From Bhargavaea massiliensis (lineage in GTDB: Bacteria; Bacillota; Bacilli; Bacillales_A; Planococcaceae), in assembly GCF_018390575.1 (NCBI RefSeq), contig NZ_JAHBCJ010000005.1, positions 214,007 to 278,006 of the forward strand: 64,000 bases of DNA, given 5' to 3'. Positions 10,638 to 24,281 of the stretch are shown here, in pieces. The notes beneath the pieces were generated by a model. It ran no database searches, was not told where the DNA came from, and saw nothing but the letters and a program-made list of their open reading frames with translations. The position numbers were made by a program, and so were the translations under genes. How positions within the stretch are numbered: position 1 is the first letter of the stretch; every line of letters starts with the position of its first letter.

Positions 10638-12527
10638 ATGGGCAAATGCGTCAAACCTTCAGACCCGGCCAGCATTCCAAAGTTTATGGACCCGCTGCCG
10701 AAGCCCCAAGTCGCGATGCCGGTACAGCACGATGACTACCCCGACGGCTCCTATTATGAGCTGGAAATGAAAGAAGGGTTGCACCGCTATCACAAGTACT
10801 TCCCCGAAACAAAAATCTGGGGGTACGACGGGCTGATCCCGGGACCGACAATCGAAGCCAGAAAAGATAAAACGACCTATGTGAAATACCTGAACAATCT
10901 TCCGGATGAACATTTCCTCCCACTCGACCGCACCCTTCATTCATCCATTGATACAGCCGACGTCCGGACCGTCGTCCACCTCCACGGCGCGAAAGTGGAC
11001 TGGGAAAGTGACGGCCATCCCGAAGCCTGGTACACGAAAAACTATGAGATGACCGGTCCGACGTTCAAACGGCAGGTGCACGCCTATACAAACCATCAGC
11101 CCGGAGCCACCCTCTGGTATCATGACCATGCAATGTCGCTCACGCGGCTGAACGTCTATTCCGGCCTTGCAGGCTTCTACCTGCTACGCGATGCCCTGGA
11201 AGACCGCCTCAGGCTGCCTTCAGGCAAGTATGAAATCCCGATGATGATCCAGGACCGTTCGTTCAACGAAGACGGATCGCTCTTCTATCCGGACACACCG
11301 CCGTTCCCTGTAACGGTCCATCCTTCCATCACACCGGGTGTTCTCGGAGATACCATTGCCGTCAACGGAAAGCTCTGGCCTTATCTGAACGTGGAGCCAA
11401 GAAAATACAGGTTCCGCATTCTGAATGCTTCCAACCGTCGCGGCTACTCCCTGAGTTTATCGAACGGTGGCACCTTCCATCAGATCGGAACAGACGGAGG
11501 CCTTCTCGAAGCGCCGGTAGAACTGGCGTCTTTTGATCTGCTGCCGGCAGAGAGGACAGATATCATCATCGACTTCTCGACGATGCAGGGCCAGACCATC
11601 ACTCTGCTAAATAATGATTCGGAGTTTCCGCTAAACGAGCATACAAGCGTCGTCATGCAGTTCTCCGTCTGTCTGCCGCTGGAAGGTGAGGACGACAGCC
11701 AGATTCCGGAAACCCTCTATCCGGATATGGGGCTGCACACCGAGCACGCACACATCGTCCGAAACCTGCCTCTGACAGCGACGACCGATGAATACGGCCG
11801 TCCGATGCTCATGCTAAATGACCATATGTATCATGACCCGGCATCCGAAAAGCCGTCTCTCGACAGCATCGAAATCTGGAACTTCATCAATGCGACACCG
11901 ATCCAGCACCCGATCCATCTCCACCTGATCCAGTTTAAAATCCTTGAACGGCGTCCGTTCGACAGAAATATCTTCTTAGAAACAGGTAAAATCGTGTGGA
12001 CTGGTCCTGCGGAGCCCCCAAGGGAATACGAGCGCGGCTGGAAGGATGTTGTAAGAGCCGATGTAGACATGGTGACGTCGATTGCGATGCACTGGAAAGA
12101 CCACGTGGGCAATTACATCTGGCACTGCCACTTCCTGGAGCACGAAGACCATGATATGATGCGTCCGATTACAATCATCGAAGACGCCCATCCGGTTCAA
12201 TTGCCGCACGCCGAAGATGCCCATCCGGAAGATCCCGCTCCCGCCGAGCCGCCAACCGGCACTGCAGGACCGGAAGAACCCCCAACAACGGATGTGCCAG
12301 CCGAGGACACAGCGGGCCAGGTGACTGAAGGCACCGGTGATTCTGACGCCGGAACCACAGTTGAAGGCACGGTTGATGAAGGTTCGGAACCGGCAGTCCA
12401 AGAGGATTCCACAGACACCCTGATTGAACCTGAACAGGCAGAGGCCGGAGCAGGCCGAGTCGGCGGTTACAGGCCATGCAACTGCGCGAAATGCCGTTAC
12501 GCCAGAAGTAAAAAGAAGTTTAGCTAA
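10638..12527 (+). CDS. CotA-like multicopper oxidase (laccase/bilirubin oxidase type) with C-terminal extension
   Basis: 629 residues; the first ~514 are a three-cupredoxin laccase resembling B. subtilis spore-coat CotA. Copper ligands are all visible: VVHLHG, WYHDHAM, HPIHLHL and HCHFLEHEDHDMM, with the axial Met. Other CotA-like stretches are LWGY/IWGYDGLIPGPTIE and VNGKLWPYLNVEPRKYRFR. The start is ATG 10638 (ATG 10635 is adjacent) behind AAAGGAAAGG; the frame is open upstream to 10587. Oddity: about 115 extra C-terminal residues, Pro/Glu/Thr-rich and acidic, ending in CNCAKCRYARSKKKFS (CxCxxC then basic). CotA itself is about 513 residues. No signal peptide is seen. Confidence 0.9.
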   Translation: MGKCVKPSDPASIPKFMDPLPKPQVAMPVQHDDYPDGSYYELEMKEGLHRYHKYFPETKIWGYDGLIPGPTIEARKDKTTYVKYLNNLPDEHFLPLDRTLHSSIDTADVRTVVHLHGAKVDWESDGHPEAWYTKNYEMTGPTFKRQVHAYTNHQPGATLWYHDHAMSLTRLNVYSGLAGFYLLRDALEDRLRLPSGKYEIPMMIQDRSFNEDGSLFYPDTPPFPVTVHPSITPGVLGDTIAVNGKLWPYLNVEPRKYRFRILNASNRRGYSLSLSNGGTFHQIGTDGGLLEAPVELASFDLLPAERTDIIIDFSTMQGQTITLLNNDSEFPLNEHTSVVMQFSVCLPLEGEDDSQIPETLYPDMGLHTEHAHIVRNLPLTATTDEYGRPMLMLNDHMYHDPASEKPSLDSIEIWNFINATPIQHPIHLHLIQFKILERRPFDRNIFLETGKIVWTGPAEPPREYERGWKDVVRADVDMVTSIAMHWKDHVGNYIWHCHFLEHEDHDMMRPITIIEDAHPVQLPHAEDAHPEDPAPAEPPTGTAGPEEPPTTDVPAEDTAGQVTEGTGDSDAGTTVEGTVDEGSEPAVQEDSTDTLIEPEQAEAGAGRVGGYRPCNCAKCRYARSKKKFS

Positions 12528-12572
12528 TATGAACGATGCCTGGCCGGGCTCGTGAGAAAAGCTGACAATCAG

Positions 12573-12611
12573 AAAAAACCGGTGAACGAAGAAATCCGTT
12601 CATCGGTTTTT
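12573..12611. terminator. Bidirectional terminator between the laccase and pyrE
   Basis: AAAAACCGGTGAACG pairs with CGTTCATCGGTTTTT (one G-U pair) with A and T runs on both flanks. It can end both the plus-strand laccase transcript and the minus-strand pyr operon. Confidence 0.8.
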
Positions 12612-12629
12612 GCCGTTGCGGCACAAAAA

Positions 12630-13259
12630 TCAGAGCTCGCCTTTTTTCAGCTTGCCGTGCCAGTCAAGAAGCCCGGGCAGTGAACCGGCAAGAATGGCGC
12701 CCGAGTCGGCTGCCGACTTTGCCAGGGCATCAAAGTCGGTAAGGCTGTGGTGCGATAGCCCGGCCTTATCGAAATTCTTCTCAGCTTTTTCAAGGCCGTA
12801 TGTAAAGATCGATACGACTCCAAGGACTTCCGCTCCCGCTTCCTTTGCCGCGGCTGCCGCAGTCAGGCTGCTGCCGCCCGTTGAAATCAGGTCCTCGATA
12901 ATAACCGTCCGGGCCCCTTCCTTCAGTTCCCCTTCGATCTGATTGCCGCGTCCGTGGCCTTTCGGCTTAGACCTGATATAGATCATCGGCTTGTCCATCA
13001 GGTCGCTCACCCAAGCGGCATGAGGGATGCCCGCGGTCGCTGTACCTGCGATCACTTCCGCTTCCGGATACTCAGTTCGGATCAATTGTGCCAGGCCCTC
13101 TGCAATGCGCTTTCGCACTGCGGGATATGACATCGTCAGGCGGTTGTCGCAATAAATCGGCGATTTAATGCCAGACGCCCATGTGAACGGTTCATCCGGG
13201 CTGAAGCGTACGGCTCCGATTGAAAGAAGCGCTTCTGCAGTTTCTCGTTTTAGTGACAT
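12630..13259 (-). CDS. pyrE: Orotate phosphoribosyltransferase
   Basis: 209 residues, making OMP from orotate and PRPP. The PRPP-binding loop is [14 protein letters not shown] (about 92-105), and the [15 protein letters not shown] catalytic loop precedes it. Last gene of the pyr operon, starting 1 nt after the pyrF stop. Terminated by the shared hairpin at 12573-12611. Confidence 0.96.
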   Translation of the reverse strand: MSLKRETAEALLSIGAVRFSPDEPFTWASGIKSPIYCDNRLTMSYPAVRKRIAEGLAQLIRTEYPEAEVIAGTATAGIPHAAWVSDLMDKPMIYIRSKPKGHGRGNQIEGELKEGARTVIIEDLISTGGSSLTAAAAAKEAGAEVLGVVSIFTYGLEKAEKNFDKAGLSHHSLTDFDALAKSAADSGAILAGSLPGLLDWHGKLKKGEL

Positions 13260-13260
13260 G

Positions 13261-15639
<2,379 letters not shown>

Positions 15640-15643
<4 letters not shown>

Positions 15644-18600
15644 GCATGGACCTCCTGTGCAGACTTCGCATTACGCGGAAGCATCGCCTCGGCAGAGAAA
15701 GTCATCGATTCAATCACACGGAGCACGGCCTTCGCCGTATCCATCGATGTCATGCACGGAATTCCGTTTTCGACGGATTCACGGCGGATGCGGAATCCGT
15801 CGCGTTCAGGCTGCTTGCCTTTGGTGAGTGTGTTGATGATGAACTGGGCTTCTCCGGTCTGGATGACGTCGATCAGCGTCTTGCCTTCCCCGCCGATCTT
15901 GCCGACCGTCCTGACAGGCAGACCCGCTTCGCGGAATGTTTCCGCCGTGCCTTCCGTTGCGAGCAGCTGATAGCCGATATCCGCGAATCGGGCCGCGATG
16001 CCCGCGGCTTCTTCCTTATCCTTGTCGGAGACCGTGAAGAGGACTGTGCCGTGGTCGCGGATTTCCATGCCGGAAGCGATAAATCCTTTGTAGAGCGCTT
16101 TTTCGAACGTGTCGTCCTTGCCCATGACCTCCCCCGTCGATTTCATCTCAGGGCCAAGCGTGATGTCTACGCGTGCCAGCTTGGCGAAGCTGAACACCGG
16201 AACTTTTACGTAAACGCCGCTGACTTGCTCCAGCAGTCCGGTCTGGTAGCCCTGAGCGGTGATCGATTCCCCTAGAATCGCCTTTGTCGCGATGTTGGCC
16301 ATCGGGATACCCGTGATCTTGCTGAGGAACGGAACCGTACGGCTCGAGCGCGGGTTCACTTCGATGACGTAGACTTCGCCGTCCGCGATCACATACTGAA
16401 TGTTCATGAGGCCGACGATGTTAAGTCCGCGTGCAAGCCGCTCCGTGTAGTCCGCCAGTGTGGCGACCTGCTTGTCCGTGAGGCTTTGCGGCGGATAGAC
16501 CGCAATGGAGTCCCCGGAGTGGACGCCTGCGCGCTCGACGTGCTCCATGATGCCCGGGATCAGGACGTTTTCGCCGTCGCAGATGGCATCGACTTCGATC
16601 TCCTTGCCCGTCAGATATCTGTCGATCAGAACCGGGTGTTCCGGGCTTGCCTCGACGGCATGCTCCATGTAGTGCCTCAGTTCCTGCTCGTTGTAGACGA
16701 TTTCCATCGCGCGGCCCCCAAGGACATACGACGGGCGGACAAGCACGGGATAGCCGATGCCGCGGGCGATTTCCACTGCTCCAGGCGTGGAAACCGCCGT
16801 TTTTCCGAGCGGCTGCGGGATGCCGAGTCCGCGGAGCGTCTCTTCGAACTTGTCTCGGCTTTCCGCGCGGTCGAGGTCTTCCAGTGTCGTACCGAGGATC
16901 TTCACTCCGCGGGCCTCCAGGGCATCTGCCAGGTTGATCGCCGTCTGGCCGCCAAATTGGACGATGACGCCTTTTGGCTGCTCGAGGTCGATGATCGCCA
17001 TGACGTCCTCGATCGTGAGCGGCTCGAAGTAGAGCTTGTCGGAGATGGAGAAGTCGGTAGAAACCGTCTCCGGGTTGTTGTTGATGATGATCGCCTCGTA
17101 GCCGGCTTCCTGGATGGCCCAGACCGAGTGGACTGTGGCATAGTCGAACTCGACGCCCTGTCCGATCCGGATCGGGCCCGAACCGAGAACGATGACGCTT
17201 TCCTTGCCTGATTTCAGCGACTCATTTTCTTCTTCATAAGTGCCGTAGAAATAAGGCGTCTCGGATTCGAATTCTCCGGCACATGTATCGACCATCTTGT
17301 AGACCGGCACGAGTCCTTGTTCGGTACGCCACTCGTACACATCCCGCTCCTTCGTCTCCCAGAGTTCGGCGATGGTGCGGTCTGCGAAGCCCATGCGTTT
17401 CGCTTTGCGGGCGACCGTGCGGTCAAACGGGTTTTCCCTGAGCGAGTTTTCGTAGGCCACGATCTTTTCGAGCTTGTTCAGGAAGAAGAAGTCGATCTTG
17501 CTCCACTCATGGATCTCTTCCACCGTGACTCCGCGGCGAAGCGCCTCGCCGATGAAGAACAGGCGCTCATCGCCCGCGCGGCGGATGCGCTTTTCGATCC
17601 ATTCCATCGAGAGGTCTTCCCCGTGCTTCAGATTCAGGTGGTAAAGGCCTGTCTCAAGGGAACGCACGGCTTTCAGAATGGCTTCCTCGAATGTTCTGCC
17701 GATGGACATGACTTCCCCGGTCGCCTTCATCTGCGTGCCCAGGTTTCGCTTTGCGCTTTCAAACTTGTCGAACGGCCAGCGAGGGATCTTCGCGACGATG
17801 TAGTCGATCGTCGGTTCGAAGCAGGCATAGGTCTGTCCCGTCACCGGGTTCATCATCTCATCCAGTGTCAGACCGACTGCAATTTTGGATGCGAGCTTTG
17901 CAATCGGATAGCCCGTCGCTTTAGAGGCAAGAGCGGACGATCGGCTGACACGCGGGTTGACTTCGATCGCGTAGAAGTTGAAGCTGTCCGGGTCGAGCGC
18001 CAGCTGGACGTTGCAGCCGCCCTCGATTCCAAGCGCACGGATGATGTTGAGCGACACGTTCCGGAGCATCTGGACTTCACGGTCGGACAGTGTCTGGACA
18101 GGTGCCACGACGATCGAGTCGCCGGTGTGGATCCCGACCGGGTCGAAGTTTTCCATGCTGCAGACAACAATGGCATTGTCCGCGGAGTCGCGCATCACTT
18201 CGAATTCGATCTCTTTAAAGCCTGCGATCGACTTTTCGAGGAGACACTGGCTGACCGGGCTGTACTTCAGGCCGCTCGCGACAATCTCTTCAAGTTCCTT
18301 GTCGTCGTGGCAGATGCCGCCGCCCGTGCCGCCGAGCGTAAATGCCGGGCGCACGATGACCGGATAGCCGATTTCCGCAACGAACGCCTTTGCTTCCTCA
18401 AGATTATGGATGATGTCGCTTTCCGGTACCGGTACGTCCAGTTCGTTCATGAGGGAGCGGAACAGCTCGCGGTCCTCGGCTTTGTTGATGGCGTCCAGCT
18501 TCGTGCCGAGCACTTCGATGCCGAGTTCATCCAGAATTCCCGACTTGTCCAGATCGATGGCCATATTGAGGCCGGTCTGGCCGCCGAGTGTCGGCAGGAT

Positions 18601-18855
18601 CGCGTCAGGACGCTCCTTGCGGATGATCCGGGAGACAAATTCCAGGGAAATCGGTTCAATGTATACCTTATCCGCAATCTCCGTGTCGGTCATAATCGTT
18701 GCCGGGTTGGAGTTGATGAGGATCACCCGGTACCCTTCTTCTTTCAGGGAGAGGCAGGCCTGTGTTCCGGCATAGTCGAACTCTGCGGCCTGGCCGATGA
18801 CGATTGGCCCGGAACCGATGACGAGGATCGTTTCAATATCTGTGCGTTTAGGCAT
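15640..18855 (-). CDS. carB: Carbamoyl-phosphate synthase large subunit (pyrimidine-specific)
   Basis: 1071 residues, full length and the same as B. subtilis PyrAB. Two ATP-grasp halves are visible: one after [20 protein letters not shown], with [13 protein letters not shown], and the second with [19 protein letters not shown] and [12 protein letters not shown]. The C-terminal MGS-like allosteric domain is about 930-1060. It makes carbamoyl phosphate from bicarbonate, two ATP and ammonia. Start ATG 18855, 8 nt inside carA. The large subunit looks intact although its partner CarA has lost glutaminase residues. Confidence 0.97.
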
Positions 18856-19954
18856 TGGCGATGATCTCCTTTCCGTTGTGGCGCTCCATGATGTCGATAA
18901 ACCGGTCGAACAGATGGTTGGAATCCTCCGGTCCCGGAGAAGCTTCGGGATCGAATTGGACGGAGAATGCCGCATGTGTCTCATGGGCAAGTCCCTCGAC
19001 CGTGCCGTCATTAAGAGCGACATGGGTCACGGTCAGGCCTGTCCCTTCGAGAGAGTCCCGGTCCACCGCGTACTGGTGGTTTTGGGAAGTGATTTCCGTA
19101 CGGCCCGTTTGCAGGTCTTTCACGGGATGGTTGCCGCCGTGATGGCCGAAGCGCATCTTGAATGTCTTCGCCCCGCAGCTGATGGCAAGCAGCTCGTGGC
19201 CGAGGTTGATGCCGAAGACTGGAACTTTTCCGAGCACTTCGCGGATAAAGGCAGGCGCTTCTTGAACATCTTCCGGATTGCCAGGCCCGTTCGAAAGAAG
19301 GATTCCATCCGGATGCCAGGCGAGCACGTCCTCGGCAGAAGTATCGTAAGGAACGACCAGGACATCGCAGCCGCGCTTATTCAGCTCGCGGAGAATGCCG
19401 TGCTTCATTCCGTAGTCTACGACGGCCACTCGCTTGCCGCGGCCCGGACTCGGGTAAGGACGTTTGGTCGAGACGGCTTCGACGAGGCCCGGTGCCATTT
19501 CGGAGGCCGCCAGCACCTGAAGTGCTGTATTCAGATCAACATCCTTTCCGGCTTCGGTGAGCATTCCCTTCATCGTGCCTTTTTTGCGGATGATGCGGGT
19601 CAGTTTACGGGTATCGATCTCGGATATCCCGGGAATGCTACGCTTTTGCATGAAGGAGGAGAGCGTTTCGTCACAGCGGAAATTCGACGGCTGCTCCTCG
19701 ATTTCGCGGACCGCGAGTGCGCCGAGGTTCAGGTCGACCGATTCGGAGTCATCGCGGTTCACCCCGTAGTTGCCGATGAGCGGGTAGGTCATGACAAGAA
19801 TCACGCCCGTATTGGACGGGTTCGTCAGTGCTTCCTGGTAGCCGCTCATGCTGGTCGTGAAGACGACTTCGCCGACCATGCCGCGGTCCGCTCCGAACGC
19901 CTCTCCCTCAAATACCGTACCGTCTTCAAGAATCAGATATCGCTTTTTTGTCAT
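18848..19954 (-). CDS. carA: Carbamoyl-phosphate synthase small subunit with a degenerate glutaminase site
   Basis: 368 residues, full length. The N-terminal CPSase domain ([19 protein letters not shown]) and the C-terminal class I glutamine amidotransferase fold ([11 protein letters not shown]) are well conserved. The nucleophile motif, normally GICLGHQ, reads GINLGHE: Asn250 replaces the catalytic Cys and Glu254 the substrate-binding Gln. The His-Pro-Glu motif reads FDPE: Asp335 replaces the catalytic His; Glu337 remains. I checked these codons on the DNA (AAC at 19207-19205, GAG at 19195-19193, GAT at 18952-18950). Glutamine hydrolysis should be abolished, so the complex probably uses free ammonia. 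No frameshift or truncation. Start ATG 19954 overlaps the pyrC stop. Confidence 0.95.
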   Translation of the reverse strand: MTKKRYLILEDGTVFEGEAFGADRGMVGEVVFTTSMSGYQEALTNPSNTGVILVMTYPLIGNYGVNRDDSESVDLNLGALAVREIEEQPSNFRCDETLSSFMQKRSIPGISEIDTRKLTRIIRKKGTMKGMLTEAGKDVDLNTALQVLAASEMAPGLVEAVSTKRPYPSPGRGKRVAVVDYGMKHGILRELNKRGCDVLVVPYDTSAEDVLAWHPDGILLSNGPGNPEDVQEAPAFIREVLGKVPVFGINLGHELLAISCGAKTFKMRFGHHGGNHPVKDLQTGRTEITSQNHQYAVDRDSLEGTGLTVTHVALNDGTVEGLAHETHAAFSVQFDPEASPGPEDSNHLFDRFIDIMERHNGKEIIANA

Positions 19955-21231
19955 TGTTGACCCTCCTGCCAAACGATGTTGCCGCCGAAGATCGTCATGA
20001 CCGGCCAGCCTTTGCATGAGCGGCCTCCGAACGGAGTGTTCTTTCCTTTTGATGCAAATGTTTCAGGTTCAATTGTTTTTTCCTTTTCAAGGTCGATCAG
20101 GACAAGGTCAGCTGGCAGCCCTTCCGCGATTCGGCCGTATCCGAGGCCGAACACATCCGCCGGCTTTTCAGACAGCCAGTCCGTCAGCTGCTTGAGCGTC
20201 CACTTGCCTGTCTCGACGAAGTTCGTGTAGAGCAGCGGGAAAGCCGTCTCGAGGCCCGTGATGCCGAACGGTGCCTTTTCCATCCCGGCCGCCTTTTCTT
20301 CAGCGGTATGCGGGGCGTGGTCCGTGGCGATCACATCGATCGTGCCGTCGAGCAGCCCTTCGTGAAGGGCTTCCAGATCTTCCTGTGCGCGGAGCGGCGG
20401 ATTCATCTTCCAGTTTGCATCATCGCCCGGAATGTCGTCTTCCGTCAGCAACAGATGGTGGGGCGTGACTTCCGCCGTCACCCGGATGCCTGCCGCCTTC
20501 GCGTCCCGGATTGTCCTCACAGACTCCTTCGTGCTCACATGGCAAACGTGATAGTGCGCGCCGGCCGCCTCTGCCAGAAGGACATCCCTTGAGATATGGA
20601 CGGATTCAGCAATCGACGGGATGCCCGGGATGCCGAGCTCCCTGCTCCGCTTGCCGTCATGCATGGCGCCGCCATAGATGAGCGTGTTATCTTCGCAGTG
20701 CGCCACGACCGGCATGCCGAGCCCCGCCGCATCCCGCATCGCCTCGTACATCATGCCCGCCGACTGGACGCCGACGCCGTCGTCTGTAAAGGCGAATGCG
20801 CCGTTTTGCTCCAACTCCGCCATGTCTGTCCGTTCCTTGCCTGCTTCGCGGATGGTGATCGACGCATAAGGCAGCACCCGGACCCGAGCGTTTTCTTCGA
20901 TGAGCTCGTTGACCTTGCCGATGTTTTCCGCCGAGTCCGGGACAGGCCTCGTGTTCGGCATTGCACAGATGGTCGTGAATCCGCCGCGCGCCGCCGCTTC
21001 CGTGCCCGTGCGGATCGTCTCTTTATTCTCGCCCCCCGGTTCACGCAGATGGACGTGCACATCGATCAGTCCCGGCGCGGCAAACCGTCCGCCTCCGTCG
21101 ACGATCTCATGGCCTTCCTTAGGCAGTTCGTGCCCGATTTCCTTGAACAGGCCGTCTTCAATCAGGATTTCCCCATTCTTGAGTGTCCCGTTTTCATCCA
21201 GCATCCGGATGTTACTGATCAATGTGCCCAT
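19951..21231 (-). CDS. pyrC: Dihydroorotase
   Basis: 426-residue type I zinc amidohydrolase cyclising carbamoyl aspartate. [16 protein letters not shown] carries the first metal ligands; later His ligands are in VAHCEDN and HYHVCHVST, and the catalytic Asp in [10 protein letters not shown]. Starts 1 nt after the pyrB stop and overlaps the carA start. Confidence 0.96.
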   Translation of the reverse strand: MGTLISNIRMLDENGTLKNGEILIEDGLFKEIGHELPKEGHEIVDGGGRFAAPGLIDVHVHLREPGGENKETIRTGTEAAARGGFTTICAMPNTRPVPDSAENIGKVNELIEENARVRVLPYASITIREAGKERTDMAELEQNGAFAFTDDGVGVQSAGMMYEAMRDAAGLGMPVVAHCEDNTLIYGGAMHDGKRSRELGIPGIPSIAESVHISRDVLLAEAAGAHYHVCHVSTKESVRTIRDAKAAGIRVTAEVTPHHLLLTEDDIPGDDANWKMNPPLRAQEDLEALHEGLLDGTIDVIATDHAPHTAEEKAAGMEKAPFGITGLETAFPLLYTNFVETGKWTLKQLTDWLSEKPADVFGLGYGRIAEGLPADLVLIDLEKEKTIEPETFASKGKNTPFGGRSCKGWPVMTIFGGNIVWQEGQQ

Positions 21232-21232
21232 C

Positions 21233-22111
21233 TTAATCTCTCCCCTTCAATATCGATTCGAGTACTGCCATCCTCACATAGACCCCGTTCTCCACTTGCC
21301 GGAAAATTCTGGAGCGGCTATGTTCAACCAGTTCATCGGCAATTTCCACGCCCCGGTTGACGGGTGCCGGATGCATAATGATCGCGTCTTTCTTCATCCG
21401 TTCCACACGCTCTACCGTCAGCCCGTAACGGTTGTGGTAATCTTCGGCAGAAAACGACCCGTCTCCGCTGTGCCGTTCGTGCTGGACGCGGAGCAGCATC
21501 ACTGCGTCGCTGTCCGGAAGAACGTCTTCCCAATCTTCAACCGAGTTGAAATCGCCTTGCCATTCAGGCGGACAGAGAATCCGGACGTCTGCTCCGAACA
21601 TTTTGAGCGCGTCCCTGCCGGACTTGGCCACCCTGCTGTGCGAGACGTCACCGGCAATGGTCACCTTCAGTCCTTCCAAAGTGCCGAACTCCTCACGCAG
21701 TGTGAACAGGTCGAGCAGCGTCTGTGTCGGGTGCTGGGCGGAACCGTCTCCCGCATTGATGATCGCCACAGAAGTCCGGCCCTCCAATTCTTTATAGAAG
21801 CGGTCCTCCGGATGCCGGATCACAAGCGCATCAAGGCCGATTGCTTCCAGTGTACGAACCGTGTCGTAGAGGGTCTCTCCCTTCAGCGTGCTCGAGAACC
21901 CCGCTTCAAAGGGGATGACTTCAAGACCGAGCCTCCTCTCCGCCATTTCGAAACTTATCTTGGTGCGTGTGCTCGGTTCGAAAAACAGATTGCTGATGTA
22001 ATGGGTCCGGCCGATTTCCGGCACGGCCCCGCACCTCAGTTCCGCCGCTCTGTCGAGAATGCGGCTGATCCCATCCATCCCAAGCCGTGTGATTGATAGC
22101 AGGTGGTCCAT
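21233..22111 (-). CDS. pyrB: Aspartate carbamoyltransferase catalytic subunit
   Basis: 292 residues, slightly shorter than the ~304 of B. subtilis. The carbamoyl-phosphate motif [18 protein letters not shown], the [13 protein letters not shown] loop and the MHPAPVNRG segment are present. Condenses carbamoyl phosphate with aspartate. No pyrI follows, as expected in Bacillales. An attenuator-like leader lies between pyrP and this gene. Confidence 0.96.
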   Translation of the reverse strand: MDHLLSITRLGMDGISRILDRAAELRCGAVPEIGRTHYISNLFFEPSTRTKISFEMAERRLGLEVIPFEAGFSSTLKGETLYDTVRTLEAIGLDALVIRHPEDRFYKELEGRTSVAIINAGDGSAQHPTQTLLDLFTLREEFGTLEGLKVTIAGDVSHSRVAKSGRDALKMFGADVRILCPPEWQGDFNSVEDWEDVLPDSDAVMLLRVQHERHSGDGSFSAEDYHNRYGLTVERVERMKKDAIIMHPAPVNRGVEIADELVEHSRSRIFRQVENGVYVRMAVLESILKGRD

Positions 22112-22131
22112 GATGACAGTCCTCCTTATGT

Positions 22132-22230
22132 AAAAAGAGCCTTTCCGGGTTTTGGAAAGGCTCTTTTCGCTTCGGTGGATACACGTATCCCGTCTGCGGC
22201 AAAAGGGCCTTTCCGTATCTCCCGGATACA
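22132..22230 (-). promoter_or_regulatory. PyrR-type attenuator between pyrP and pyrB
   Basis: In minus-strand order there is a small hairpin GTATC-CGGGA-GATAC (22229-22215) carrying a degenerate PyrR-site loop. Next is GGAAAGGCCC (22214-22205), which can pair with the terminator 5' arm as antiterminator. Last is a strong terminator with 14-bp arms (22167-22154 and 22146-22133) and a T run, just before the pyrB ribosome binding site. The layout matches the PyrR/UMP attenuation known from B. subtilis. Confidence 0.72.
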
Positions 22231-22242
22231 GTTAAAAGGCGG

Positions 22243-23529
22243 TTATTCGATTTCGCCCGCTTCGCTTCCTTCCGGCTTGCCCGGCAAGAGCAGGTTGAGC
22301 ACTACCCCAAGGATGGCGGCGAGCGCCATGCCCTCGATTTTGAACGTTTCGCTGATTTCGATAGCCGCTCCTCCGATTCCCGTCACGAGAATGACAGAGG
22401 CGATCACCAAGTTGCGCTGCTTGTCGAAGTCGATGCCGTGCTCGACCAGCATGCGGAGACCGGAGGAAGCGATGATCCCGAACAGCAGGATGGAGATGCC
22501 CCCGAGCACCGCCTGCGGGATGGTGGCAATCAGTGCCATCAGTTTGCCAAGGAAAGAGAACAGGATTGCCAGTACCGCCGCCCCGAAAATAACGTGGATG
22601 CTGAACACCCTTGTCAGCGCGAGGACGCCGATGTTCTCTCCGTAGGTCGTCTTTGGCGGGCCGCCGACCAGCCCGCTAAAGAATGTTCCGAGCCCGTCGC
22701 CGAGAAGCGAGCGGTGGAGGCCCGGCTCCCTGATGAAGTTCCTGTCCACAATCCGGCCGAGTACCAGCTGATGGCCGATATGCTCGGAAATCGTCACGAT
22801 CGCGATCGGCACCATGACTGCGAGAAGCGTTCCCGTCACTTGGAATTCGTAATGCACACCAGGCACGATAAAGTCCGGAAGCGCAAACCAGTCTGCTTCT
22901 CTGACCGGTGAAAAATCAATGATTCCGATAGCGGCCGAATAGACGTATCCGGTGACGATCCCGATCAGGACCGGCATGAGGCTCACCAGCCCCTTAAAGA
23001 AGATGATGCAGATGACGGCTGTTGCAAGCGTCACGATCGCGGCCGAGAAATGAAGAAAGCTGTATGTGCTTTCCCCGTTCACCTCGATGGTGCTTGCCAT
23101 GCCGACCGCAGTCGGAGCAAGCGCCAGGCCGATGACCATGATGACCGGCCCGACGACGATCGGCGGCAGGAGCCGCATGATCCACCGGTGCCCCGTTTTC
23201 CAGATCAGGAGCGAAACGAGCGCGTAGACCAGGGAGACAAACAAACTGCCGATCATGGCGCTGCCGATGCCTCCCGCCTGTGTCGCCACCTGGATCGGAA
23301 TGATGAACGCGAACGAAGAGCCGAGATATGCCGGGACTTTGAATCCGGTCACCAGGATAAATACGATGGTTGCGATCCCGCTTGTCAAAAGCGCGATTGC
23401 CGGACTGAGTCCGACAAGCTGTGGAACGAGGATCGTCGCCCCGAACATCGCGAACATATGCTGTAGGCTGAGTGTCAGAAGCCTGCCATTTGACGGCTTA
23501 TCCTGGATGTCGAGTACTGCGTTTGCCAT
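22243..23529 (-). CDS. pyrP: Uracil permease
   Basis: 428-residue nucleobase/cation symporter-2 family protein with about 12-14 hydrophobic segments. Family signature regions include GDGLGTFFSGLVGGPPKTTYGEN. Imports uracil for salvage. Second gene of the pyr operon as in B. subtilis, but only 35 nt separate it from pyrR, with no attenuator between them. Confidence 0.95.
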   Translation of the reverse strand: MANAVLDIQDKPSNGRLLTLSLQHMFAMFGATILVPQLVGLSPAIALLTSGIATIVFILVTGFKVPAYLGSSFAFIIPIQVATQAGGIGSAMIGSLFVSLVYALVSLLIWKTGHRWIMRLLPPIVVGPVIMVIGLALAPTAVGMASTIEVNGESTYSFLHFSAAIVTLATAVICIIFFKGLVSLMPVLIGIVTGYVYSAAIGIIDFSPVREADWFALPDFIVPGVHYEFQVTGTLLAVMVPIAIVTISEHIGHQLVLGRIVDRNFIREPGLHRSLLGDGLGTFFSGLVGGPPKTTYGENIGVLALTRVFSIHVIFGAAVLAILFSFLGKLMALIATIPQAVLGGISILLFGIIASSGLRMLVEHGIDFDKQRNLVIASVILVTGIGGAAIEISETFKIEGMALAAILGVVLNLLLPGKPEGSEAGEIE

Positions 23530-23564
23530 GCTTCAAGCTCTCCATTCTAAGAAAGAAATTGCCA

Positions 23565-24122
<558 letters not shown>

Positions 24123-24129
24123 TTATTCC

Positions 24130-24247
24130 AAATAAAATACCCTCCAGCCGGCAGGCAGGAGGGCAGATGTGCAGAATTTATCCGTGAAGCCATGCGCTCG
24201 GCATGGGTCCGCGGATTCCCGTACAACCTTCCCGGCCTCTCTGGACC
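24130..24247 (-). promoter_or_regulatory. PyrR attenuator in the pyrR leader
   Basis: Minus strand 24247-24234 reads GGTCCAGAGAGGCC, matching the known PyrR recognition core (UCCAGAGAGGCU type). About 70 nt further on is a terminator with arms CCCTCC/GGAGGG (24163-24158 and 24145-24140) followed by TATTTTATTT, then the pyrR ribosome binding site AAAGGAGG. This is the main UMP-responsive switch of the operon. Confidence 0.85.
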
Positions 24248-24281
24248 GACTTAAAGGTTCGCTATTTGATTCGTCTGACTC

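Noticed and set aside
17317..18864. Long plus-strand open frame of 515 codons opposite carB
   Set aside because: It is entirely antisense to well-conserved carB, shows no family motif and reflects the GC-rich codon pattern of the real gene.
20900..22096. 398-codon plus-strand frame across pyrC and pyrB
   Set aside because: It covers two conserved genes and their junction on the other strand; no ribosome binding site or recognisable domain.
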